Source: Desertibaculum subflavum (GTDB taxonomy: Bacteria; Pseudomonadota; Alphaproteobacteria; Ferrovibrionales; Ferrovibrionaceae). Taken from it: a DNA stretch of 64,000 nucleotides. Below, in pieces: positions 33,041 to 42,802 of this stretch. The stretch covers positions 1-64,000 of the forward strand of contig QOZS01000008.1 in the NCBI GenBank assembly GCA_003576705.1, given 5' to 3'. Made by a program: the position numbers and the translations under genes. Under the pieces are notes generated by a model. The model was not told the DNA's origin. It saw only the letters and a program-made list of their open reading frames with translations, and did not search any database. How positions within the stretch are numbered: the stretch's first letter is position 1; the number at the start of each line of letters is the position of its first letter.

Positions 33041-34165
33041 TCAGGGTCGCGTGAGCTGGTCGCGGGGCAAGGCCAGGAATCTTGCTTCACCACTATGGAC
33101 GTTCACCAGCATGATCTGTCCGCCGTAGCTCACGGCGACGGTCTCACCGTCGGGTGAGAAGGCGAGATGCGGCTGATTGAGCCGCCCTTCGAGCGGGATC
33201 TCCCAGTAGAGCAGCCGCGACAGCGGATTCCAGAGTTTCAGCGATTCCTCCGACGCGGATGCCAGGAATGGTTGCTCGCCGGGCGCGAAGGCGACCGCTC
33301 GGACCGCGCTGCGATGCCCCTGGAACCGGCGTCGTTCCTTGCCGGAGCTCGCATTCCAGACCACGACCGCGTTGCCGGCGCCGCCCGCCAGCAGGCTGCC
33401 ATCCGCGGAGAAGGAGAGCTCGGTCCGCGGCGCGCGCGGCGCCGGAATGAAGGCCGGATAGCTGTAGGGCCGCTGAACGGCCCAGCGAAATTCCAGCGTC
33501 CGCGCATCATAGACGGCGACACGGCCGCAGAGGTCGGAACCGGCGAGATGGTTGCCTGTCGAAGCCGCCGCCAGCGCGGTGATGCCGCAGATATTGCCCG
33601 GCGGGAATGGCGGGCGACCGAAGGTCCTCTCGAGCAGGTTTTCATACACGCGTTCGACTTTGTCGAGTGCGGTCCCGGTGCCGGCTGACATGATGAGGAA
33701 GGCGGCGCCGGCGGCACTCGTATCGATGGCCAGGCGATCGGCCTCGGCAAGAAAGACCAGGCTTTGCGTCAGCTGGCCTGCGATACGTCTGACGACGGCG
33801 CCTTTCTCGATGTTCCAGATCCGGATCGTCTGGTCGTTATAGCTGGCCGCCAGCCGAACGCCGTCGGGCGCGAAGGCGAGGGCATAGGGCGCCGCCGCGC
33901 CGTCTCTCAGTGCACGGAGATGCTGTCCCTCGCGCGGGTCCCAGATCCGCACCGCGCCGTCCCTTCCGGCGGCAGCGAGCAGGTCGCCTTGCGGGGCGAA
34001 GGCCAGCGCGACGACGGCAGCACCCGGCGGCACCGCGCGAACTTCCGGCGCTGGATCCGAACGGGCCGGCATGGCCGCTGCCCCGACAAAGACTGCCGCC
34101 AGAAGCATGGCAGGCCCGCGGCGGCGCCTGGGCCCGGGCCTTCGCTTGGGCCTGGGCAGCCACAT
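33041..34165 (-). CDS. Exported WD40 repeat protein
   Basis: A 374-residue protein with a very basic N-terminus, a hydrophobic segment (AMLLAAVFVGAAAMPARS) and then WD40-type beta-propeller repeats. Blades end in motifs such as GAVRIWD, QTIRIWN, NAVVVWN and ESLKLWN, with FAPDG and FSADG turns. One middle blade is degenerate. The likely location is periplasmic or membrane-anchored. It follows ridA by 12 bases in the purT-ridA unit, an unexpected partner. WD40 propellers scaffold protein complexes; no enzyme activity is expected. Confidence 0.78.
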   Translation of the reverse strand: MWLPRPKRRPGPRRRRGPAMLLAAVFVGAAAMPARSDPAPEVRAVPPGAAVVALAFAPQGDLLAAAGRDGAVRIWDPREGQHLRALRDGAAAPYALAFAPDGVRLAASYNDQTIRIWNIEKGAVVRRIAGQLTQSLVFLAEADRLAIDTSAAGAAFLIMSAGTGTALDKVERVYENLLERTFGRPPFPPGNICGITALAAASTGNHLAGSDLCGRVAVYDARTLEFRWAVQRPYSYPAFIPAPRAPRTELSFSADGSLLAGGAGNAVVVWNASSGKERRRFQGHRSAVRAVAFAPGEQPFLASASEESLKLWNPLSRLLYWEIPLEGRLNQPHLAFSPDGETVAVSYGGQIMLVNVHSGEARFLALPRDQLTRP

Positions 34166-34177
34166 CGTCCCGGCCGG

Positions 34178-34576
34178 TCAGTCCAGCGCCGCGATCACTT
34201 CGATCTCGATCAGGAAGTCGGGGTTCACCAGCGCGGTGACGCCGACCAGCGTGCTGGCCGGATAGGGGCCGTCGCCGAACACCTTGGCGCGGACGCCGCG
34301 CACCGCCGGTAGCTTGTCGGGCGTCAGGTTCACCACATAGGTGACCATCTTGAAGACCTTGGAGAAATCGGCGCCGACCGAGGCGAGCGCCGCCTTCAGG
34401 TTGGCAAAGACCTGCTCGGTCTGGGCCGCGAGGTCGCCCTTGCCGACGAGATTGCCGCCGGCATCGAGCGCGACCTGGCCGGAGATATGCGCCTGCCGGC
34501 CGGCGCCGACCACGGTGACATGGGTGTAGCCGGTCGGCTTCGCCATACCGGCGGGATTGCTGCGGTCGATGCTCAT
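34178..34576 (-). CDS. RidA family protein
   Basis: A 132-residue RidA/YjgF-type protein. GAGRQAHISGQVALD in the first half, ALASVGADFSKVFKMVTYVVN in the middle and STLVGVTALVNPDFLIEIEVIA at the end are typical; the arginine usually needed for imine hydrolysis (in the PxR segment) is not obvious, since the end reads STLVGV. Family members deaminate reactive enamines and imines, or are inactive paralogues. Located 15 bases after purT. Confidence 0.85.
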   Translation of the reverse strand: MSIDRSNPAGMAKPTGYTHVTVVGAGRQAHISGQVALDAGGNLVGKGDLAAQTEQVFANLKAALASVGADFSKVFKMVTYVVNLTPDKLPAVRGVRAKVFGDGPYPASTLVGVTALVNPDFLIEIEVIAALD

Positions 34577-34591
34577 GGCCTTCTCCCTCTC

Positions 34592-35773
34592 TCAGATCTT
34601 GTAGCGGATGGTCACCTTGGCGGCGGCGGCGCGCGCGGCGGCGCGGGCCTGGTCGGTCGTGCCGTTCGGCATCAGCGCCAGCGCCACGCCCATGCGGCGA
34701 TAGGGGCGGGTGGTCGGCTTGTTGAAGATGCGGAGGTCGAGATCGATGCCGGGTGCGGCGGGTGTGAGCGCCGCCGCGAGACCCTCGACGGTGAACTCGG
34801 TGGCGTCGCGGTCGGCCAGAATCACCGCGGAGGCGCTCGGGCCGTGCTGGGTGATGCTGGGGATCGGCAGGCCGAGGATGGCGCGGGCATGCAGGTCGAA
34901 CTCGGTCAGGTTCTGCGAGATCAGGGTGACCATCCCGGTGTCGTGCGGCCGCGGCGACAGCTCGGAGAAGATCACCGCGTCGCCCTTGACGAAAAACTCG
35001 ACGCCGTAGAGGCCATAGCCGCCGAGATTGTCCACCACCGCCTTGGCCTGGCGCTGTGCCTCGGCGATGGCGGCCGGCGCCATGGCGGTCGGCTGCCAGC
35101 TTTCCTGGTAGTCGCCGCGCTCCTGCCGGTGGCCGATCGGCGGGCAGAACACCACGCCGTCGCGGGTCCGGATCGTCAACAGCGTGATCTCGTAGTCGAA
35201 GGCGATGAAGCCCTCGACGATGACGCGGCTCCGGTCGCCCCGCATGCCGGCCACGGCGTAGTGCCAGGCCTTGTCGATCTCGCCCTCGGCCTTCACCGTG
35301 CTCTGGCCCTTGCCGGAGGAGGACATCACCGGCTTGACCACGCAGGGCAGGCCGATCTTCGCCACCGCGGCGCGCAACTCCTCCAGGCTCTCGGCATAGA
35401 GATATTTCGAGGTGGGCAGGCCGAGCTCGCCCGCCGCCACCTCGCGGATGCGGTCGCGGTTCATCGTCATCAGGGTGGCGCGCGCCGAGGGCACCACGTT
35501 CTGGCCGCGCTCTTCGTAGTCCTTCAGCACCTCGGTGCGGATCGCCTCCACCTCGGGCACGATGAAGTCCGGCTTGTGTTTGTCGATGGCGGCACTGAGC
35601 GCGGCGCCGTCCAGCATCGAGAACACTTCCGCCTCGTCGGCGACCTGCATCGCTGGCGCGCCGGCATAGGCATCGCAGGCGACGATATGGGCGCCGAGCC
35701 GCTTGGCCGAGATGACGAACTCGCGTCCGAGCTCGCCCGAGCCGAGCTGCAAAATCTTTGCGGTGGCGGCCAT
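34592..35773 (-). CDS. purT: Formate-dependent phosphoribosylglycinamide formyltransferase (PurT)
   Basis: A 393-residue ATP-grasp enzyme of purine synthesis that uses formate and ATP to convert GAR to FGAR. Features include ILQLGSGELGREFVISAKRLG at the start, CVVKPVMSSSGKGQS for the ATP loop, GVEFFVKGDAVIFSELSPRPHDTG for the metal site and GRATTRP-like FNKPTTRPYRRMGVALA near the end. The length matches E. coli PurT. It heads an operon with ridA and the WD40 gene, divergent from a cupin gene. Confidence 0.93.
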   Translation of the reverse strand: MAATAKILQLGSGELGREFVISAKRLGAHIVACDAYAGAPAMQVADEAEVFSMLDGAALSAAIDKHKPDFIVPEVEAIRTEVLKDYEERGQNVVPSARATLMTMNRDRIREVAAGELGLPTSKYLYAESLEELRAAVAKIGLPCVVKPVMSSSGKGQSTVKAEGEIDKAWHYAVAGMRGDRSRVIVEGFIAFDYEITLLTIRTRDGVVFCPPIGHRQERGDYQESWQPTAMAPAAIAEAQRQAKAVVDNLGGYGLYGVEFFVKGDAVIFSELSPRPHDTGMVTLISQNLTEFDLHARAILGLPIPSITQHGPSASAVILADRDATEFTVEGLAAALTPAAPGIDLDLRIFNKPTTRPYRRMGVALALMPNGTTDQARAAARAAAAKVTIRYKI

Positions 35774-35913
35774 CGTGGTTCACGTCATCCGATTAATTAC
35801 GGGGCAGTGGGGTCGCCCGGGCCGGCGTACTCTAATGTGGAATTCCCCGAATCACAGCCGGCTGTCGGCGGGTCGAATGTCTTATAAAGGGGGCCGATTG
35901 CGGAGGGGTCGAC

Positions 35914-36309
35914 ATGACGAACCCGATGTCGCTGGAGCGCTTCCCGCTCCATCTCGGCCTGGGAGCCAGGGTGGTGCCGCAGCCGGAATTCACCGGCATG
36001 GCCTGGTACCGCGCCTATGGCGAGCGCAATGCCGCCGATGGTGCCGAGGGCCGCCTCGTCTCGCTCTACACCTTCACGGAGAGCTGGACGAGCTGGGAGC
36101 GGCACCCGCTCGGCGACGAGGCAGTGATCTGCACCGCCGGCGAGATCACGCTGATCCAGGAGCTGCCGGAAGGTGTGCGAAAGATGACGCTCGGCACAGG
36201 GGACTACTCGATCAATCCGCGCGGCGTCTGGCATACGGCCGACATCTCCGGGCGCGCGACTGCGCTCTTCATTACAGCGGGCCTCGGCACCGAGCACCGC
36301 CCGCGCTGA
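35914..36309 (+). CDS. Cupin domain protein
   Basis: A 131-residue single cupin. GDEAVICTAGEITLIQ and GTGDYSINPRGVWHTADI mark the two cupin motifs; the histidine in VWHTAD and the acidic residues are kept, but the usual HxH of motif 1 is replaced. A good ribosome site (GGAGGGG) precedes the ATG. It could bind a metal and a small ligand. Divergent from purT and convergent with the ABC-F gene. Substrate unknown. Confidence 0.75.
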   Translation: MTNPMSLERFPLHLGLGARVVPQPEFTGMAWYRAYGERNAADGAEGRLVSLYTFTESWTSWERHPLGDEAVICTAGEITLIQELPEGVRKMTLGTGDYSINPRGVWHTADISGRATALFITAGLGTEHRPR

Positions 36310-36371
36310 ACCGCCGCAGGGGGCAAGGGCCCGCCGGTGTTTGAACCGGCCCGCCCCTCCCGTGAAACCGA

Positions 36372-38000
36372 TCAGCTGCGCGGATGGAGGCCCGGCGCTT
36401 CCTGGCCGGTTCGCGTCACGTACTCGGTGTAGCCGCCGGTGAACTGATGCACGCCGTCCGGGGTCAGCTCCAGCACCCGGTTGGAGAGCGCGGCGAGGAA
36501 ATGGCGGTCATGCGATACGAACAGCATCGTACCCTCGAAATTCGCGAGCGCGGTGACCAGCATCTCCTTGGTCGCCATATCGAGGTGGTTGGTCGGTTCG
36601 TCGAGCACCAGGAAGTTCGGCGGGTCGAACAGCATCATGGCCATGACCAGCCGCGCCTTCTCGCCGCCGGACAGCACGCGGCAGGTCTTCTCCACATCGT
36701 CGCCGGAGAAGCCGAAGCAGCCGGCGAGCGTGCGGAGCACGCCTTGGCCGGCCTGCGGGAACGCCTTGTCGAGCGTTTCGAAGACCGTGTCGTCGCCATC
36801 CAGCTGGTCCATCGAGTGCTGCGCGAAATAGCCCATCTTCACGCTGCTGCCGAGGCTGACCGTGCCCTGGTCCGGCTTGGCATCGCCGGCCACCAGCTTC
36901 AGCAGGGTGGACTTGCCCGCGCCGTTGGCGCCCAGCACGCACCAGCGCTCCATGCGGCGCACCCGGAAATCGAGCCCGGCGTAGATCGAGTGGCTGCCGT
37001 ATTTCTTGTGCACGTCCCTGAAGCTCGCCACGTCCTCGCCGGAACGCGGTGGACTGCGGAACTCGAACTGGACGGACTGGCGCCGCCGCGGCGGCTCGAT
37101 CTTCTCGATCTTGTCCAGCTTCTTCACCCGGCTCTGCACCTGGGCGGCATGCGAGGCCCGCGCCTTGAAGCGTTCGATGAACTTGATCTCCTTGGCGAGC
37201 ATCGCCTGCTGGCGCTCGAACTGCGCCTGGCGCTGCCGCTCGCTCAGCGCGCGCTGCTGCTCGTAGAAATCGAAATTGCCCGAATAGGTCGTGAGCGTGC
37301 CGCCGTCGATCTCCACGACCTTGCCGACGATGCGGTTCATGAACTCGCGATCATGCGAGGTCATCAACAGCGCGCCGTCATAATCTTTCAGGAAGGCTTC
37401 CAGCCAGATCAGGCTTTCGAGGTCGAGGTGGTTGCTCGGCTCGTCGAGCAGCATGCCGTCGGGCCGCATGAGCAGGATGCGGGCGAGCGCCACGCGCATC
37501 TTCCAGCCGCCCGACAGCAGGCCGACATCGCCGTCCATGCGTTCCTGGCTGAAGCTCAGGCCCGCGAGCACCTCGCGCGCCTTCGCTTCCAGCGCATAGC
37601 CATCGAGCTCCTGGAAGCGCGCCTGCACATCGCCGTAACGCTCGATCAGCGCTTCCATCTCATCGGCTCGATCCGGATCGACCATCGCGGCTTCGAGCCC
37701 CGCCATCTCGGCGGCCAGCGCGCTCACCGGCCCGACGCCGTCCATCACCGCCGCGACGGCGCTCTGGCCGGACATCTCGCCGACATCCTGGTTGAAGTAG
37801 CCGATCGTCATGCCGGTATCGATCGACACCTGGCCGTCGTCGGGCTTCTCCTCGCCGACGATCATTCGGAACAGCGTCGACTTGCCGGCGCCGTTCGGCC
37901 CGACCAGCCCCGCTTTCTCCCCCTTTTGCAGGCTCATCGACGCTTCGATGAAGAGGATCTGGTGGCCGTGCTGCTTGCTGACGTTGTCGAGGCGAATCAT
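36372..38000 (-). CDS. ABC-F family ATPase
   Basis: A 542-residue soluble protein with two ABC domains and no membrane segments. The first has Walker A GPNGAGKST, signature LLSGGWKMRVALARI and Walker B MLLDEPSNHLD. The second has GANGAGKST, LSGGEKARLVMAMML and LVLDEPTNHLD. The linker is a charged coiled coil (QQRALSERQRQAQFERQQ). ABC-F proteins act at the ribosomal E site to rescue or tune translation. The subgroup (EttA, Uup, YbiT or YheS-like) is not settled here. It lies downstream of guaA. Confidence 0.9.
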   Translation of the reverse strand: MIRLDNVSKQHGHQILFIEASMSLQKGEKAGLVGPNGAGKSTLFRMIVGEEKPDDGQVSIDTGMTIGYFNQDVGEMSGQSAVAAVMDGVGPVSALAAEMAGLEAAMVDPDRADEMEALIERYGDVQARFQELDGYALEAKAREVLAGLSFSQERMDGDVGLLSGGWKMRVALARILLMRPDGMLLDEPSNHLDLESLIWLEAFLKDYDGALLMTSHDREFMNRIVGKVVEIDGGTLTTYSGNFDFYEQQRALSERQRQAQFERQQAMLAKEIKFIERFKARASHAAQVQSRVKKLDKIEKIEPPRRRQSVQFEFRSPPRSGEDVASFRDVHKKYGSHSIYAGLDFRVRRMERWCVLGANGAGKSTLLKLVAGDAKPDQGTVSLGSSVKMGYFAQHSMDQLDGDDTVFETLDKAFPQAGQGVLRTLAGCFGFSGDDVEKTCRVLSGGEKARLVMAMMLFDPPNFLVLDEPTNHLDMATKEMLVTALANFEGTMLFVSHDRHFLAALSNRVLELTPDGVHQFTGGYTEYVTRTGQEAPGLHPRS

Positions 38001-38076
38001 GAGGTCTGTGCGAACTAAAAATCGATTCCGGTAAGTGTGCCGTAGGGCGCGATCAGACTATCGAAGTCAGTGACAA

Positions 38077-39636
38077 TCACTCCCACTCGATCGTCCCCGG
38101 CGGCTTCGAGGTGATGTCGTAGGTGACGCGGTTGATGCCGCGTACCTCGTTGATGATGCGGGTCGCGACCCGGCCCAAGAATTCGTGCGGGAAGGGGTAG
38201 TAGTCGGCGGTCATGCCGTCGGTGGAGGTGACGGCGCGGAGCGCGCAGGCCTGGTCGTAGGTGCGGCCGTCGCCCATCACGCCGACCGTGCGCACCGGCA
38301 GCAGCACGGCGAAGGCCTGCCAGATCGCGTCGTAGAGGCCGGCTGAGCGGATCTCCTCCAGATAGACCGCATCGACCTTGCGCAGCAGGTCGAGCTTCTC
38401 GCGCGTTATGTCGCCGGGGATACGGATCGCGAGGCCGGGGCCGGGGAAGGGGTGGCGGCCCACCATGTCGTCCGGCAGGCCGAGCTCGCGGCCGAGCGCG
38501 CGCACCTCGTCCTTGAACAGCTCGCGGAGCGGCTCCACCAGCTTCATGTGCATGCGCTCAGGGAGCCCGCCGACATTGTGGTGCGACTTGATGGTGACCG
38601 AGGGGCCGCCGAGCGGCGAGACGCTCTCGATCACGTCCGGATAGAGCGTGCCCTGGGCCAGGAAGTCGGCGCCGCCGACCTTCTTCGCCTCGGCGTCGAA
38701 CACGTCGATGAAGGTGGCGCCGATGATCTTGCGCTTCTGCTCCGGGTCGTCGATGCCGGCGAGCTTGCCGAGGAACAGGTCGCTCGCATCCGAGTGCACG
38801 AGGCGGATGTTGAAGCGGTTGCGGAACAGGTCGACCACCTGCTCGGCCTCGCCGGCGCGCAGCAGGCCGTGATCGACGAAGACGCAGGTGAGCTGGTCGC
38901 CGATCGCCTCGTGCAGCAGCACCGCGACGACCGAGCTGTCGACGCCGCCCGATAGGCCGCAGATGACGCGGCCCTGGCCGACCTGGGCGCGCACCTGCTC
39001 GATCGCCTTGCGGCGGAAGGCGGCCATGGTCCAGTCGCCTTTGCAGCCAGCGATCCGGTGGGTGAAGTTCTTCAGCAATGCCGCGCCGTCCGGCGTGTGC
39101 ACCACTTCGGGGTGGAACATCAGGCTGTAGAAGCCGCGCTTCTCGTCGGCGGCGACGGCGAAGGGCGCGCCGTCGCTGGTGCCCAGCACCTCGAAACCGG
39201 GCGGCAGCTTGGTCACCCGGTCGCCATGGCTCATCCACACCTGATGCTTGGTGCCGGGCTTCCAGACGCCCTCGAACAGCCTGCAATCGCCCTTCACCTC
39301 GACGAAGGCGCGGCCGAATTCGCGATGCGAGGAGGGCTCCACAATGCCGCCGAGCTGGGCCGCCATGGCCTGCTGGCCGTAGCAGATGCCGAGCACCGGC
39401 ACGCCGAGCTGGAACACTTCTTCCGGCGCCCGCGGCGAGCCGGTCTCCATCACCGAGGCGGGGCCGCCGGACAGAATCACCGCCTTGGGCTTGAGGCGCT
39501 TGATCGCCGGCTTGGCGGCGTTGTAGGGCACGATCTCGGAATAGACGCCGCTCTCGCGCACCCGGCGGGCGATCAGCTGGGTCACCTGGGAACCGAAATC
39601 GATAATGAGAACGGTGTCCTGCTGCGGAGCCGCCAT
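38077..39636 (-). CDS. guaA: GMP synthase, glutamine-hydrolysing
   Basis: A 519-residue enzyme converting XMP to GMP. The amidotransferase half starts [20 protein letters not shown] and has the catalytic Cys in [10 protein letters not shown] and His/Glu in FHPEVVHT. The ATP-pyrophosphatase half has [14 protein letters not shown], and the dimerisation domain ends [12 protein letters not shown] 39636 is chosen since the open frame upstream is a shadow of the divergent gene. Length and ends match the family. Confidence 0.96.
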   Translation of the reverse strand: MAAPQQDTVLIIDFGSQVTQLIARRVRESGVYSEIVPYNAAKPAIKRLKPKAVILSGGPASVMETGSPRAPEEVFQLGVPVLGICYGQQAMAAQLGGIVEPSSHREFGRAFVEVKGDCRLFEGVWKPGTKHQVWMSHGDRVTKLPPGFEVLGTSDGAPFAVAADEKRGFYSLMFHPEVVHTPDGAALLKNFTHRIAGCKGDWTMAAFRRKAIEQVRAQVGQGRVICGLSGGVDSSVVAVLLHEAIGDQLTCVFVDHGLLRAGEAEQVVDLFRNRFNIRLVHSDASDLFLGKLAGIDDPEQKRKIIGATFIDVFDAEAKKVGGADFLAQGTLYPDVIESVSPLGGPSVTIKSHHNVGGLPERMHMKLVEPLRELFKDEVRALGRELGLPDDMVGRHPFPGPGLAIRIPGDITREKLDLLRKVDAVYLEEIRSAGLYDAIWQAFAVLLPVRTVGVMGDGRTYDQACALRAVTSTDGMTADYYPFPHEFLGRVATRIINEVRGINRVTYDITSKPPGTIEWE

Positions 39637-39739
39637 TGGGGTTCGCCTTATAGGTAGATCGGGCCGGGAATGGCGCCTGTATACTCGATTCCGCGGCCAG
39701 AAACAGGGGCCGTGGAACAGGGGCGAGGGATCCGATTCC

Positions 39740-40498
39740 GTGTCATCCAGCCGTGAGGCCGTGGGCGATCTGCGCCGCCGGATGCTGGCCGAGGCAGGCC
39801 CGACCGCCGCGCTGGCGGCCGAGGCGCGCCAGCTTGCCGAGTCAGCTAACGCCGCCGGCGATGAAGCCACGGAGTTCGAGGCCATTCATCTGCTGTTGAC
39901 GCTGCTCGCCTGGCAGGGAGCCGTCGAGGCGGCCGCGCCGGCGCTGGCGCGGTTGGCGGCGCTGAATGCGCAACATCCGGGCGTGTTCGCCCACGGCGCC
40001 GAGTTTGCGCGGCTGGCCGGCGACCGCCGGGGTACGGCCGCGCTCTGTGAGGACGGCTGGCGGCTCGCCGAAGCGGCGCCGCTTGCCGAGGGCCGCGGCC
40101 TGCTGCTTGGCTGCTGGGCCTGGGCCTGCGAGGACCCGGAAAAGTTCGAATGGTGCGTCGAGACGGGCAATGCGCTCGACGTGGCCGACGCGCTCACCGA
40201 TCTCGATATCGTCGCCTTTCACGGCCATGTGGCCGACGCGGCGCTCGATCTGGAGGACTGGGATCTCGCCATCGAGCAGGGCGAGGTGGTCGCCAAGGCG
40301 TTTCCACGCGAGGCGGTGCCGCCGCTGGCGGAGTTCCTCCGCAAGCGCACCCTCGCCCTCTATTACGCCGGGATGGGCGAGCTCGATCGGGAATTGGGCC
40401 AGTTGCTGCGCGACCTGGTGGACGAAGCCGAGCGCAATGGCTGGACGGCCTGGCTGCCGGCGCTCGATGCCGCGCTGGCGCTCGCGCCCGAGACGTGA
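39740..40498 (+). CDS. TPR-like helical repeat protein of unknown function
   Basis: A 252-residue, Ala/Leu/Glu-rich protein predicted to be almost all helical, with repeated helix pairs ([53 protein letters not shown]) like TPR units. GTG 39740 is chosen because upstream residues are Arg-rich shadow sequence over the guaA promoter. It is divergent from guaA and about 40 bases ahead of a lipoprotein gene. No specific role can be assigned. Confidence 0.65.
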   Translation: MSSSREAVGDLRRRMLAEAGPTAALAAEARQLAESANAAGDEATEFEAIHLLLTLLAWQGAVEAAAPALARLAALNAQHPGVFAHGAEFARLAGDRRGTAALCEDGWRLAEAAPLAEGRGLLLGCWAWACEDPEKFEWCVETGNALDVADALTDLDIVAFHGHVADAALDLEDWDLAIEQGEVVAKAFPREAVPPLAEFLRKRTLALYYAGMGELDRELGQLLRDLVDEAERNGWTAWLPALDAALALAPET

Positions 40499-40538
40499 CT
40501 TGCGGCGCACCGGGTTCAGCGGCCAGGATGCGGCCGAT

Positions 40539-40940
40539 ATGATGAAGTCGATCCTGGTTCCGGCCGGTCTGGTCCTGCTCGCCGCCTGCGGCGGGGGTGG
40601 CATCGAGCGGCCATTCTTCACCGAGCCGCCGTCGTTCGTGTTGCCGACCGGTGCACGCAGCGACCGGAACCTGGTGGCGGTCTGCTACAGCTCGGCCACG
40701 ACCAGCGCCGAAGCGCTCCGGACGCTGGTCGCCAGGGCCTGCGAGAGCCCGCAATTGCTGCGCCAGGACCTGACCGGGGGCTGCACACTGGTGCAGCCGG
40801 TGCGCGCGACCTTCGCCTGCAGCCGGATCGACCGCGAGGTCGCCCGGGTGGAGGTGCCCTACATAAAGGGCGGGGATGAGGGCCGATTCCGCCTGGATCC
40901 GGAAGTGCCGGGCGACGAGTCGAGGGAGCTGGTCCGATGA
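40539..40940 (+). CDS. Small lipoprotein
   Basis: A 133-residue protein starting MMKSILVPAGLVLLAACGGGG, a clear lipobox (LAAC). The rest includes NLVAVCYSSATTSAEALRTLV and two further cysteines (RACESP, FACSRID), a pattern seen in small alphaproteobacterial outer-membrane or periplasmic lipoproteins. Its stop overlaps the glnK ATG by four bases. A second ATG at 40542 is equally possible. Function unknown. Confidence 0.78.
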   Translation: MMKSILVPAGLVLLAACGGGGIERPFFTEPPSFVLPTGARSDRNLVAVCYSSATTSAEALRTLVARACESPQLLRQDLTGGCTLVQPVRATFACSRIDREVARVEVPYIKGGDEGRFRLDPEVPGDESRELVR

Positions 40941-41275
40941 AATATGTGGTCGCCATCATCAAGCCGTTCAAGCTCGACAACGTGCGCGAGGCGCTGCTGG
41001 GCCTCGGCGTGCACGGCCTGACGGTTTCGGAGGTGCGGGGCTTCGGCCGCCAGAAAGGCCATACCGAGGTCTATCGCGGCGCCGAATATGCGGTGAGCTA
41101 CCTGCCCAAGGTGAAGCTCGAAGTCGCCGTGGCGGATAGCCTGGTCGACCGGGTGGTCGAGGCGATCACCGACGGCGGCGCCACCGGCCAGATCGGCGAC
41201 GGCAAGGTTTTCGTCTACGATCTCGGCCAAGCCATCCGCATCCGCACCGGCGAACAGGGCGACGAGGCGCTCTAA
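40937..41275 (+). CDS. glnK: PII nitrogen regulatory protein (GlnK)
   Basis: A 112-residue PII protein: MKYVVAIIKPFKLDNVREAL, the T-loop KGHTEVYRGAEYAVSYLPK with Tyr51 as the uridylylation site, and GDGKVFVYDLGQAIRIRTGE for ATP binding. PII trimers sense 2-oxoglutarate and ATP/ADP and block AmtB when nitrogen is plentiful. The immediate downstream amtB supports GlnK rather than GlnB. The overlap with the lipoprotein gene suggests co-translation. Confidence 0.93.
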   Translation: MKYVVAIIKPFKLDNVREALLGLGVHGLTVSEVRGFGRQKGHTEVYRGAEYAVSYLPKVKLEVAVADSLVDRVVEAITDGGATGQIGDGKVFVYDLGQAIRIRTGEQGDEAL

Positions 41276-41408
41276 GCAGCCCGAATTCAGGGCGGCGCAA
41301 TTTCAGGCAGCTGCACTTGAAATCTGCAATTGCTGGTCTTCTCGACGCGTGATACCTGCCCTCCCTGGGGCATTCGCCCGCGAATCGGGCACAAAGGGGG
41401 AGGCGCAG

Positions 41409-42719
41409 GTGGCGCGCAGATTCCTGCAACTGGCAGCCGCGGGGCTGTTCGTTCTGGCCGCGATGCCGGCTTTCGCCGCGGAGGCCAAGGCGCTCGACCC
41501 GGCGGCGACCGCCTGGGTGCTGACCGCGACCGCGCTGGTGCTGTTCATGACCCTGCCGGGGCTCTCGCTGTTCTATGCCGGCCTGGTGCATGCGCGGAAC
41601 GTGCTCTCGGTGCTGATGCATTGCGCCGCCATCACCTGCCTGGTCTCGGCCGCGTGGTTCGTCGCCGGCTATGGCATCGCCTTCGGCGACGGGTCCGGCT
41701 CCGGCGGCTGGTTCGGCATGGACCTCTGGTTCCTCACCGGCATCGCCGTCGACACTTTGAAGGGCGAGCTGCCGGCCTCCGTGCACGTCGCCTTCCAGAT
41801 GACCTTCGCGATCATCACGCCGGCGCTGATCGTCGGCGCCTATGCGGAGCGCATCCGTTTCGGCGCCGTGGCGATCTACAGCGTGCTCTGGGTGCTGATC
41901 GTCTACGCCCCCGTCTGCCACTGGCTCTGGGGCGAGGGCTGGCTCGCCGCCAACGGCGTGATGGATTTCGCCGGCGGCATCGTGGTGCATGCGACGGCCG
42001 GCGCCGCCGCGCTGGTCGCCGCCGTCATGCTGAAGCCGCGCCGCGGCTTTCCGCACGAAATGCCGCTGCCGCACAATCCGGGCATCACGGTGGCCGGCGC
42101 GGGCATGCTGTGGGTCGGCTGGTTCGGCTTCAACGGCGGCAGTGCGCTCGCCGCCGGCGGCAGCGCCGGCATGGCCCTGCTGGTCACGCATATGTCGGCC
42201 GCCTTTGCCGGCCTGACCTGGATGGCGATCGAGTGGTCGAAACACGGCAAGGCGAGCTCGGTCGGCCTTGCCACCGGCGTGATCGCAGGGCTGGCCACGG
42301 TGACCCCGGCGGCCGGCTATATCGGTGCCTGGGCGGCACTGCCGATCGGCATTGCCGCCGGCGCGATCTGCTTCCGCATGACGCACCTGGTGAAGCGGGT
42401 GTTCGGTATCGACGACTCGCTCGACGTCTTCGCTGTGCACGGCGTCGGCGGCGCGCTCGGCACGCTTCTGACCGCCGTGTTCGCGCTGCCGGCCCTTGGC
42501 GGCGTCGGCTATACACTTGCCGAGCGCGGCTTCGGCGAGCAGCTCGGCTGGCAGGCGATCGGCCTGCTCGCCGGCGGGCTGTGGTCGGCGGCCGCCACTT
42601 GGGGCATCCTGAAGCTCTGCGGTGCGCTGCTCGGCGGCATCCGGGTCGGCGCGGAGCAGGAGGCTGAGGGCCTCGACGTCACCGCGCATGGCGAACGCGG
42701 CTATGACCTCAAGCTCTAG
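41409..42719 (+). CDS. amtB: Ammonium transporter AmtB
   Basis: A 436-residue protein from GTG 41409, after GGGAGG, with a signal peptide (FLQLAAAGLFVLAAMPAFAAE) and eleven membrane segments. The pore histidines are visible in DFAGGIVVHATAGAAAL and FAVHGVGGALG, and PGLSLFYAGLVHARNVLS is the family hallmark. It conducts ammonia/ammonium and is gated by GlnK, encoded 133 bases upstream. An alternative ATG at 41349 would add 20 residues before the signal peptide. Confidence 0.94.
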   Translation: MARRFLQLAAAGLFVLAAMPAFAAEAKALDPAATAWVLTATALVLFMTLPGLSLFYAGLVHARNVLSVLMHCAAITCLVSAAWFVAGYGIAFGDGSGSGGWFGMDLWFLTGIAVDTLKGELPASVHVAFQMTFAIITPALIVGAYAERIRFGAVAIYSVLWVLIVYAPVCHWLWGEGWLAANGVMDFAGGIVVHATAGAAALVAAVMLKPRRGFPHEMPLPHNPGITVAGAGMLWVGWFGFNGGSALAAGGSAGMALLVTHMSAAFAGLTWMAIEWSKHGKASSVGLATGVIAGLATVTPAAGYIGAWAALPIGIAAGAICFRMTHLVKRVFGIDDSLDVFAVHGVGGALGTLLTAVFALPALGGVGYTLAERGFGEQLGWQAIGLLAGGLWSAAATWGILKLCGALLGGIRVGAEQEAEGLDVTAHGERGYDLKL

Positions 42720-42802
42720 GCCATCTGCCCAGGTTTGAGGCAGATCAATAGCGGCCCAATCGCCGAAGGGTAGGAGAGGGGCATAGGTGAAGGTATTGCC
42801 CC

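Noticed and set aside
33837..35783. Long minus-strand open frame over purT, ridA and part of the WD40 gene
   Set aside because: It is an out-of-frame shadow of purT and ridA, both clearly recognised.
36333..36350. Bidirectional terminator between the cupin and ABC-F genes
   Set aside because: Only a 6-base stem (GCCGGT and ACCGGC) without a U tract on either strand.
41276..41408. Sigma-54 promoter between glnK and amtB
   Set aside because: CTGCAC and TCTGCA resemble parts of the -24/-12 elements, but the invariant GG and GC with correct spacing are not present.
42723..42745. Terminator after amtB (ATCTGCC and GGCAGAT)
   Set aside because: The 7-base stem has no U tract, so it was not listed.
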